Source of the DNA: Nageia nagi
Taxonomy: Eukaryota > Pinophyta
Direction of reading: 5' to 3'
DNA: 64,000 nt
Assembly: GCA_050084985.1 (NCBI GenBank)
Contig: JBITNC010000001.1
Coordinates: forward strand, 202,616,001-202,680,000
Every line of letters starts with the position of its first letter. Positions within the stretch are counted from its first letter, which is position 1. A program made the position numbers and the translations under genes. Under the pieces are notes generated by a model. It was not told the origin of the DNA and did not search any database. It worked only from the letters and a program-made list of their open reading frames with translations. Below are positions 40,201 through 52,200 of the stretch, one piece after another.

Positions 40201-43200
40201 TCAGCAAACCAGGTCATCAAGTCTGAGGAGAGACATACTTGCAGGCAGATGATTTACCCAAGTTGGAATCCCATTTATGACAGTATGGTGTGATGTGCCT
40301 TTGAGGATTTGGCCTTGTTGTAGAGCTTCTTCATCAGCATCGAGGATATGTGAGATATCTCTTCCACATTGCGGTTTGCTAAATCGATGATATGAATATC
40401 CTTTGAAATAACCCCACCTACAAATTGCTGATAAGGGCTTAGCTTAGACTTGTCATATTTCTCCTTAGCTTAGACTTGTCATATTTCTCCATCTTTAAGC
40501 TCGTATTATATCTCTATTAAATGCTTCAATTTTGTTCTGTCTGTGCAATTTCTTCAGCTACGAATTCTTCTCAGTTCATAATGGATGCAAGTAGGCACTA
40601 TGATACGTTTGCCATGCTTTTATCTACGTGAAGCATGCCACATTTAACTTGCCACCTGTAATATTCCAAATATTTTCTAAGACTAAAATATGCAAATTAT
40701 GCACCAAATATACCAAATAAAATGCTCCAAAAATCAATTACACATGCCAGAATATCAATGTCTCACTTAAAGACAAAAAATATCACTCATACACATCCAC
40801 AAACCTGACGTCAAGCTTCTAGAGGCAAGATAATTACAAATAGACAACAAAATGAGACCAATCTACGGATATCAATGTGCCAACAGCTGAATTAAGCAAT
40901 GAAGAGTGATTAAAAGCCTCAAATCTGCCCAAAGGGCTCAACGCTGGCCTCCAAGGAGTCAACTAAGGCACATACACATGTAAATATGCTCACTGCTGGA
41001 ACAATGGATGGGATAGCCACACTCTCTCAAGTTCTAAATCCTCTCCACTAAAGGAGCCCTCTCCAAATCCTAGAAACCAACTAAATGGTACGACTACAAC
41101 CTTGGAATACCACCAGCTAGACTAAGATGTTGCACCTTCGCCGTAGATTAGCAAGATCCCTCAACCTACAAACCCTCCTAGATGTTGCACCTAGAGGAAG
41201 ATTGCTTGATGCTATGCCAAGACTTGTGCCTTTTGAACAAAAGAAGAGATAATCCAAAACTCAACATATCTCTGCAATGATGCTCCAATGCCTAATATAG
41301 CTCAAGTCTGGATCTAGATTATCACCTCAAAATCAATCAATGCCTCCCTATTCCAACGTTAGCCTCCTAGAGGCCCTCAAATGCCTCAAACATGTCATAA
41401 ATGCTCATGCGTGGGTTTAGAGTCTCCCCAAGGTGTGGCGTGGTCTTCAAGGGTGATGGGATGCCTCCAAGTCCAACATTGGGGTCCTAGAAGTCCCTCC
41501 ATGTCATGCATTGGGTTTCTAGGAGTCATACATGTGCCTAGATCCTATTTTCATGACAATTCAAGGCCTTGGGATTCCCACAATGAATTCTCGGGATCTC
41601 CAAGTACATAAAATAACATTTAAATATGCTAGCCTATGCTTGTGGGGAAAACGTCCCTCTTGGGGCTCATAGTGGGGTCCAATTGACCATTATTATTTCT
41701 ATCCCAAGTAACTAACAACAAATACATAAATAAATAAATATTTACAAAATGGGAATCCTTAGGATCCCAAAATTAATTATCTTTTACAAAAAGGGGATGT
41801 TACACCACCCTTGTATTAATTTCTTTAATTCTCCTTTTATCACCTTTTAGCTAGCATTCTTTTATTTTCTACAAAATTCTCAACAATATCAGTGCCAATA
41901 ATATTTTTGATTGATTTATTTCAAGGTAATACAAGTTGTTTATAAGTTTTGCCTCACCAATCGTAGATCAATAGTCCAGATGGAGCCTCATTGTACAGGA
42001 TGACGGTTTGAAAAGAACACAAGGGGTTGTTGATACACAACAATAGAAGATATCCTCCACTTGATAGATCCAACCTTTGGCAAAACATGATGAAATGGAA
42101 GGGGCAGATGGTGATGGATGGTAACTTTCACTTCACGACATGGACGATGAGCAGAGAATAGTGGAAGGTAGTAGACACATGGCATACAACAACTTCTGCT
42201 TGATGGGATAGACAATTAGCATAGGTTAGCGAAAGATGTCCATTATAGGACACATGGCATGTGGCAAGTGTCTCCACTTCAATGGATCTTTGTTCTCGTG
42301 GAGCTTGGTAGGTAGTGTGGTATACGTTGATGGCAATGCTAGTTTCCACTTGATGGGCTAATGCATTAGCGAAACACTGGAGTAAATGGGACACATGGAA
42401 AGCAGTGGAGACTTCCGTTGGATGGGACATTGTTTTGGCAGAACATGGCGAAGACCTAAGGATACATGGCAAGATATGATGGTCTCCACTTGACGATCTT
42501 ACAACCTAGCTGGAATTAGTGAAGAGTAAAAGAAGGGTCTCAATGTTCCATCAAAGGGTGACACATGTCTCACCATTTGCACATCTAGTACCTTTACATT
42601 CTTGTTAACCAAGCAACAATCTTTAGTCAAACCCAAAGCTATCCCTTTCGAGATGTTCTGACAACCTTCGTAGCCACTTACAAAATCACCTAAGCCTACC
42701 AAACCATTGTCTACCTTCAACAAAACCTTTATTAGATTGTTAAATGCTTGCCTGTCCATCTGTTCACTATATGTTATTGGACATAACCTATTACCTTGAA
42801 GGGGAATCAAGCTTATTACAACAATCGGTTAATTTGTGGTAAAGGCTTGTCTGACCAAAGATGTTTTACTCGACAGTGGGGTAAACTTCATTTCTTTAGA
42901 CAAACTTACAAATTTTTACCCAACCAACTCTTTTCAATCTCAAAACTTTCAAGCATGACGATTTGAAGTTTTCAAGGTTCATCAATAACAAACTTAATCA
43001 CTTTTATTGGACAATTTTAAGCATTTTGTGACACCCCCCTTGTACTTCTAATGGGACCTGTTGGGTCATCTTGTATTATATTCCTTTCATGTATTTGTAT
43101 GTACTTTGTTGTAACTCAAGATAGAAGGTTTAATGGATCATGTGAACCCCACTATGAGCCTCAAGTGGGACCTCTCCCTCCTAAATACTAGAATAGGCAT

Positions 43201-46200
43201 GTTTTGTATTGGAGATCACGGATTGTGGGAATCCCAAGGTAGATTTATACATTATAATGTTGGATGGTCATCAAAGTGCTAGCGCTAGCTTGGGGAGGGC
43301 CCCATACACCCACATTGGCTTATTACAGCTCCAAGACCCCCACATTGTCATATTATGTGTTTATGACACCCACGTTGGCACTTAAGTGAATTGGGGCCCC
43401 CAATTACCCAACGTTGGATTAGAAGGGTCTGGAATGATCCCAAAGTGAGCTTCCGACATGAGAATGGTATAAATAGACATTGGAGCTTGAGTATTGGACA
43501 GCTATTGATCATTATTACTTCTACTACAGACCTTCGGGCACAAGTACTAGCAGCACTAAGCAAACCATCCCTAGACGGAGTGTCTAGAGGGCGATTAGGC
43601 ATTGGAATCTTGATCATCTATGGCTTAGGTGGAGCATGTAGCCCATCCGGTGGTATTCCGAAGATTCACTTCTACCTTCAATGGTTCACCAGGGTTCGAG
43701 GAGGGCTCCCTCAGTGGAGAGGATTCGAAGTCTAAGGGAGTGTGTTTATCCCATGGTTCTACAACTATTCCAGATTGGAGATATCATTGTATTGTGCCCT
43801 AGTTGGCTTCCTAGAGGCTAACAACTGCCCATTGGGCATTGGTATTGTATTTCATCCATTGCATATCATTTGTATAGCCAGAGGGCATTGGATCTCATTA
43901 CTGTGTGTATTATCTCATACCTGTGCATGCGTTGGATCGCATGATGTTATGTACTTGTATTTATCATTTGATGGCACATTAATGTAATAGGATTTGAATA
44001 ATGCATGTATGAGCCAGACGTTGGCATTTTGGGTATTTGAATGTTGAATGTGCATGCCCTAACCCTAACGTTGCATGTTGGAGAGTTTGTATGTGTGTAT
44101 TGGATGCCCTAGACCTAATGTTAGGATTTGATGGTCCAAACTTGCTAGTTTGTGTTTAAAACTAAATTCGAATCATCACAAGTGGTATCAGAGCCTGGAT
44201 CTGGTTAGCCTATGAGGTTAAGATCCAGCTAGCAGCAAATTGAACCAGTAGATTGGGAGGTCTTGCATTTAAAAGGCCAGTTTTAGGGTTAAAACGGCAA
44301 TTTTTTGGGAAAGTCTGAATTCTTAGACTAGGTCATCTTGGGTTCGAAGGACATATCTATAGATCTGAAGGCTGTTTCTAGATATAGAAGGACTTGATCT
44401 ATCATTCTAGCTAATTAGAAAAATTTAATATGAGGGTTTAAGCTAGAGTTTGAAAACTATGGAGGCAATCGTTCAAGAGGATGAGAGGTGGTCATGGATG
44501 AACATGCAGTCAAAAGCTAGGGTTTTTGGCAGTGAAGGAGAGACGCATATATACATGCAAAAGATTGCCAAGAGGAGGAGCTCTACTTTGGTTTGGGGAT
44601 TCACTTCCGAACGAAAGTTTGATGAGCTTATCTCGGCCATTAACAGTATGACCAGAGTGATCACTTCAATGGGTCGGCAGATGGCCGAGTATTGGGAAGA
44701 GATCGATGAGTCAGAGAAGCACCATTCACCCCCACAACATGCTAGTGAGGATCAGGAGGCACCACGCCATGGTCAAATTGAGAACAGGCAAAGAGAAAGC
44801 TTGGCATCACATGCTGGGCATAGAGGAGGTTCGACACCCCATACTGGACATGGAATAAGATTGGCACCCAACATTGTCCCAATAGGCAATTTAACACCCC
44901 ACGTTGAGCACCCAAGGAGTTTGGGCACCCAACATTGGGCAGGAAGAAGAAGTGGCAAGAGAAGAACCTTGGGTCAGCCATATTGACACTCCAAAAAGGT
45001 ATGATAGCAATTCTGATTTTCATAGCAGTAATTCAGAAGTTTTGCATGGTGTTTTTGGATGTGATAACATTGGGAAGAAAGAGGAAAGCCATTGTTGTTT
45101 CAGATTTGGTTTTGGGAGATAGTGATGAGAAAGGTGAAGAGCATGAGCCAAGCATGGAAGAAGATAAAAATAGGAAAGAAGGGAATACTATTTCAGACAC
45201 CATGCAAGGTATGTCAAGTAAAGTTTCAAGAGGTTTCCTTCAAAATGCAATCACACCTATTTGTTGAAAATGTAGTAGGGAACAAGAAGCTTGATGAAAA
45301 GATGAATGTTTCTTGTGAGTATGCATATACTAGTTACATGCCTTTGGTTTCAAGGTGTGATGTGTTGGAGAAGTAAATTCTTCATGTGAATGGAAATAGA
45401 CTTCTAGCTCCATGGGATCCGGGTGTGTTAGCACACAATGGGAGATTTAAAAGAGTGGAGGTGTTCATAGGGGATGAAGAAGACAGCATGAAGCTTTCCA
45501 AATCAGCCTTAGAGAAGAAAGGAAAAAAAGTCTCAGCCTATGATGGAGGACTTGATGGTCCTTGGAGCTAGTTGGATCTTTGGAACATGATATGAGGTAA
45601 TGGCCTCACTTGTTTTAGCTCACTTTAATTGTTGGTGTATTTGCATGAATCCATAGCCTAACTCGAAAGATAGGAGCATGAGAAGGGCATCATACTTTCT
45701 CATGGCACATTCATTTGCAGCCAATACATCAAGAAGAAGGGAGATACACTTGTTGATCTCTGTGACCATTATGTTCCAGAAGATTCATCGCTGCTTGGGG
45801 CAAGGAATCATGTCATTTCAGAAGCTACTTTGCTATTCCAAAAAGCTACAATGTATGAGAGCAAGTCATACATTACTAGGAGGTTTCACTCTTCATCTTT
45901 GTGCTTGGTATGGGCTGATTCAGAAGGAAGATATTCAGATCTGATTTCAGCTATCTTTGAGCTGAGTTGGTACAATTCAAGGGCAGCATTTGATAGGGGA
46001 AGATGGATGACAGTTGGGACTGAAATGTTGCCATTATTGTTAACATCCCACGCTGAGCATTTAGGAGGCTTGCCATGCCACGTGGTGCATTTGGGAGGAT
46101 TGTCTTGCCACATTGGCAATCCAAGAGGATTGGAGCCCCACGTTGTGGTTTGAGGGGGCTAGAGTTGCTATTGAGAGGTGTCATGTTGTTGGACACCCCA

Positions 46201-49200
46201 CATTGAGGTTTGAGGAGGCCAAAGTTGCTGTTGAGAGGTGTCATGTTGTTGGACACCCCATGTTGAGGCTTGGGGAGGCCATGATTGTTGTTTGGGGGTG
46301 TCATGATGATGGGCACCCCACATTGAGGCTTAGGGAGGCCAGGATGGTTGATTGGAAGTTTCAGGAACTAGAGGATAAGATGATTTCTTGCCTCACACTG
46401 GCCTTGAGGAGCATGAGAGGTCTTGAGTGGAGATTGGAGGAGATACTACTACCTAGATGGAGCCTAGCTCTACTTGTTCCATGCTAATATTTATATTTCT
46501 CAGGGTTTTGCAGGTACATCCCAACCTGAATGTGTACACACTCACATGGCTATGGAGATTTGTGACTGAGTATCTGCTAAGGAGTGATGGTTACAGCAAA
46601 CTAGAGAGTTTGCAACTTGCACCAAGACAGGAGCATGGGGCTCCAGCTGTTCACTCTACACCACCGTCCAGCATGGTGCATATTGAAGTTGCATTCCACC
46701 ACCATGTGCTTCGGTTGATAGCTCCTGATGATGCATGGGAGACTGAATGTTGTGATCTCTTGCAATTGCTTGAGGGCAGGAAATTCGAGAGGGGAGGCTT
46801 TGTGATGTCCCCCTTGTATTTTTGATGGGACCTGTTGGGTCATCTTGTATTATATTCCTTTCATGTATTTGTATTTACTTTGTTGTAACTCAAGATAAGA
46901 GGTTTAATGGGTCATGTAGACCCCACTGTGAGCCCCAAGTGGGACCTCTCCCTCCTAAGTAGTAGAATAGGCATGTTTTATATTGAAGATCATGGATTGT
47001 GGGAATCAAGGTAGATTTATACATTATCATGTTGGACAGCCATCATAGTGCTAGCGCGAGCTTGGGAAGGGCCTCATACACCCATGTTGGCTTATTACAA
47101 CTCCAGGACACCCACATTGTCATATTATGTGTTTATGACACCCACGTTGGCACTTAAGTGAATTGGGGCCCCCCAATTACCCAACGTTGGATTAGAAGGG
47201 TCTAGAATGATCCCAAGGTGAGCTCCGAACATGAGAAAGGTATAAATAAACATTGGAACTTGAATATTGGACAGCTATTAATCATTATTACTTCTACTAT
47301 AGACCTTCAGGCACAAGTCTTAGCGGCACTAAGCAAACCATCCCTATACGAAGCATCTAGAGGGCGATTAGGCAGTAGGATCTTGATCATCTACGGCTTA
47401 GGTGGAGCACCTAGCCCATCCGGTGGTATTCCGAGGATTCACTTCTACCTTCAGTGGTTCACCAGGGTTCGAGGAAGGCTCCCTCAGTGGAGAGGATTCG
47501 AATTCTAAGGGAGTGTATTTATCCCATGGTTCTACAACTATTCCAGATTGGAGATATCATTGTATTGTGCCCTAGTTGGCTTCCTAGAGGCTAACAACTG
47601 CCCATTGGGCATTGGTATTGTATTTCATCCATTGCATATCATTCATATAGCCAGAGGGCATTGGATCTCATTATTGTGTGTATTATCTCATACCTATGCA
47701 TGCATTGGATCTCATGATGTTATGTACTTGTATTTATCATTTGATGGCACATTAATGTAATAGAGTTTGAATAATGCATGTATGAGTCAGACGTTGGCAT
47801 TTTGGGTATCTAAATGTTGAATGTGCATGCCCTAACCCAAGCGTTGCATGTTGGAGAGTTTGTATGTGTGTATTGGATGCCCTAGACCTAACGTCAAGGT
47901 TTGATGGTCCAGACTTGCTAGTTTGTGTTTGAAATTAAATTCGGATCATCACACATTTCTTAGGTATTTATAACTTGAAATGGAGTTAAGTATCAAGAAT
48001 GGTCGATTTGTATGGCAAAAGGTGTTCCCAAACCAATTGTAACCAAAATTTGAGGATTCCTTAGTAATGAATACCCTAAAAGGTTTGGAAAAATTCTAGG
48101 GGCAATGTTGGACAGTTCGACACCTACGTACATATATTTCAATTTTGGCTTTTAGTTGCCAACCTAGGTATTTAAATTTCGATTTTTGGCTTTCATTTGC
48201 AAACCAAGATATGTATATTTCAATTTTAGCTTTCATTTGCCAACCTCAGCATGTAGATTTCAATTTTTGGCTTTCATTTGCAAACCATGGCATGTAAATT
48301 TCGATTTTAGCCTTCATTTTCAAACCAAGGTATGTAAATTTTGATTTTGGCTTTCATTTGCCAAACTGGATATGTAAATTTTAATTTTTGACTTTCATTT
48401 TCAAACCAAGGTATGTAAATTTCAGTTTTTGGCTTTCATATGCAACCTAGGGTATGTAAATTTCGATTTTGGATTTCATTTGCCAACCTGGGTATGTAAA
48501 TTTAGAATGTTTGTCAATTGTAAGTTAATGTAACAGAATTTAGAATGTTTACCAATGCGTTATTCTTTATTTTTATGTTACAGTATCAAATATATATTAA
48601 TAAGGAGGGTGGTTAGGAACAGACCACACGACCATCTTAGCCTATCATCATATAAAAGATGCACTTCAATAAGAATAAAATACCACTGTTTTCATCTCTT
48701 TAAGGTATGAAAGCCATTTTATCTTGATCCATCATAGAAATTGATGATGACAGACAGGCGAAAATTCAGAGACAGATATTGTGACATCCGACAAAAGTCT
48801 CAGCACATTTGAGAGAAGAAATAAATTCTACCAGAGACATCAAGAAACAGCCTGAGGAGCTAACATCCCACAGAAGAATTGAAAACCATGAAAGTTCGAG
48901 ACTGAAACCCTTAAGAAACTGTTACAGAAGTAAGTGTTTTATGGCAGGAAGTAAAGAGGAGCCAAATCTAAAAAAAAAAGAGATCAGTTACTTCTATTCC
49001 TTCATTTGGGACTTTGCAGCCGTAAAAGGGTTACACGAGGTTATTCAGTTGAAAACCCTAGCACTGAAAAAATATAATTTATATACGAATAGAATTGTAG
49101 AATATGAGGATGAAGCAAGAAAGTATAACTGTATATATACCAACCAAAACCATGAAACAATTGTTGCGATTTGCCTGTCTTTAGAAATCCTGTGTAAGCC

Positions 49201-52200
49201 CCAGAAACAATGGAATTTACATCGTCATATTGAACTCCATTTTTCTATAAAAGATAGTAGCAGCCTCGGAGAACCACAGATTACAGGATCGAAATTTAAG
49301 AAACACATTGCACTCTGAAAATGTTTCTGAAGTACTTTATCTGTAAAATGTCGAAATTTTGAAAATATTTTTGGACTGTCTACTGTAAAATCTTGGTTGG
49401 TTGAAGAACAGAATTTTGTGACTGTAATACAAACTACTGCAGTTATTCTCAAAATTCTAGGCATACAAAGGGAATTATGTTTTAAGCTTAAATTGAAAGC
49501 AAAAATAGAAAACCCTAGATTGCTGAACATTAACTGAAAATCGTGTTTGTCTGTCGATTCTGTATATCTATTGTAAACTGGAATCTGAAAATCGGTTTCA
49601 TATGCAGCTATCTGTTGAAAAAGTATTGTTTAGATCCACAGAAGTTCAAAAAACTGTATATCTAGGAAACAGAATGAGGACCAATATATATACTCATCTC
49701 TTTCCAGATTCAGTGAAGTTGATTAGCCATTACTAATATGGTTGGTAATGTAAATGGGAAGGCACAGGGACCTCAAATTGATAAGCCTCAGCATGGTTTC
49801 AAATGATGTAACTAGGCGAGGAAAAAGAAAGATAACTCAATCTGCTGGAAAACAGGCAAAAGGAAGTCCTTCCAAACCAAAACCCAAATGCTTGTCCTTC
49901 CATATAATCAGCCACCTTAAAAATAAATGTTGAAATAAATAGACAGTATGACCTAACTCAAAAGCAAGCAAATACTATGAAGGTGGATGATTCTTTCAAA
50001 GGTTTTGTTTCTATGGCTTCTTCACGTAGAAGCATCCACATCTATTTCATCCAAAAAAACATAATAGCTATAGATGTTCTAAACTGAATAGCATTCTGGA
50101 TGCAGCAATCATCAGAAATTTCAGAATTAGACAAATATCATGTGCTTATCACCAAAATATGAACCATATATCAAAGTGTTTTGTCAAACATATGCAGTCC
50201 AAGAAGAAATTGAATGGTGGCACAGAGAAACTTAATCCAGGACAAAGAAATTAGAGGAATATGAAACAATCAATATTTTCCATAGAGAAAGCACACTAGA
50301 TCCAATTCCAATCATTGCAGCATCAGTGATGACTGAAATGGATTCACTTCATAGTTCTCTGACTCTCATTTAAATTGGAAAACATAGTTCAGATTTCCAC
50401 CATAGATCAAGTTTCATCGATTCTTTGCATGGTCAGATTCTGTGATCAAATGACATATATAGAGTTTCAAAGTTCCAGATTTGACAACCATATATTTCTA
50501 CCTGTGACACAATTTCAGTTTTTCTTTTTCATAGGAATGTTATAGCATATTCTTGCGGAATTCTCTATCACCCATTGCATTTCCTTCAGTGTTTATGCTT
50601 GGAAAAAGCATAGGGCTGGACCAGGGTACGTTATATCACTGATTATTTAGGTATTGTCTGATGCCTGTAAATTTCTACAATACATTTCTTAAGTCACTAC
50701 AAAAAGAGGTATTATCCTGCAAAATATTTTGGATTCATATTAATGAAAGGATGGTTTAGCATTCCTCACAATATCAATGCGTTAAATGCATAATGAATAA
50801 ACAAGTGACATATAAATTTGGATGTTGCTGCAATACTTTCTTAACTTTAGGGAGGTCCCATAGACCATGGCACATATCTAACTTTCTATGCATGTATTCA
50901 CGAGACCTTCTAGAGCCCTGATGGTGCTCTTGCTGAGGCCTCCTACACTTCTACGTGGGTTCACCAACTTGTTTGTAACTATTCATGACTGCCACCTATC
51001 TGCACATAACCTTCCAGAACCCATACAAGGCCTCCCACACTTTTGCCAGGATTAATCAGGCTCACTTCCAGCTTCTACATGGTGTTGTACCTAGGTGCCA
51101 TGGAAGGGTCCAATGCAGACTGAAATTCAGCCAATTGGGCAAGTCTCTTCAATTCTGAAAGTACAAAGGTAGCTATTGATGTTCCATTCGAGCCTAAATT
51201 TGAGAATGACTCTTGGAATTGCAAGTCTGTCCATCCTCAACAATCTGGTTGAAAATGAGGAAAATCTGAAGGAAAAATTCCCTGATTGCGAAATTTGTTG
51301 GAGCAAGGCCAAACATTGATCATATCTAGAAATGGGCACAAATCAAATGGAAGATCAAAGGGCACCTGGAGGTAAGCACTCCCCCTAAAGATTTCAGAAT
51401 GTCTTCTTGTTTAATTTCAATCTTGCAATGGATATGGAAGCTGTCCTCAAGAAAGGCCTTTGGTTCTATGCTAAGAAGGGTTGTTTGTTTCTCAAAAAAA
51501 TGGCATAAGGGTTTCGGAATATCAAACAAAGCAGTTGGGACATTGATCGTTGTTGATTTGACCACCAAAAACAAGACTAGAATGCTTGAAGCCAAATTTT
51601 GTGTCAACGCGGACCTGACCCAAACCCTACCCAGGAAAATCATTCTGGACACTAAAGACAGCCCTTGGGAGTAGAAAAATTGTTATGAGCACCTTCCGTC
51701 CAGATGCACCACCTGCAATAAGGTTGGACACTCGAGAAAGGATTGTCTTGTGCAGAAATGAACTCGCCAAAACAATCAAGTTAATCAGGAATGGAGCATC
51801 AAAAACCTTACCCACATGGCACCTGAGAACATTGAAACAAAAAATTCTTAGTTCATAGTTTAATGTTGAAGTAGGAAGTTTTAGGTACAGGTGTTTCAAG
51901 TGCAAGATCACAATGTCAAAAAAATCCCGAGCAACCCCAGCCCTCCAAAACCCATCCCTCCTTTGGAAGCTTCTCCAGAAACGCAGCTAGATGTTCCCCA
52001 GGCCACAATTGACGTGGATCTTGCTTCCAAGTTCATGGAGTAGTCAAAACAAATTAACCAGGAGTTCAAATACAATCGCGGAAGATAGTAAAACTCCTGG
52101 AACTATTGGAATGCCCCCTGAATCAACAATTCGAGCCAAAGACACATCAAAAGCCATTGCTAACATAATCCAACGCACTCTTGAACAGAGTGGGTGTGTC

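Larger units (their letters stand above)
43027..47953 (+). mobile_element. Element F: complete non-autonomous LTR retrotransposon
   Basis: F has two LTRs of 1154 and 1153 bp, a perfect 5-bp duplication CATTT (43022-43026 and 47954-47958), a tRNA-iMet primer-binding site and a polypurine tract. The 2.62-kb interior is too short for pol and encodes no RT, integrase or protease motif. It has a gag-like or accessory frame at 44450-44986 and motif-based repeats. The LTRs are still very similar by eye, so F is among the younger insertions here. It must depend on another element's enzymes. Confidence 0.93.

Noticed and set aside
43391-43987. Frames of 114 and 81 residues that recur at 47218-47760
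   Set aside because: They lie inside the two LTRs of element F and are duplicated only because the LTRs are.
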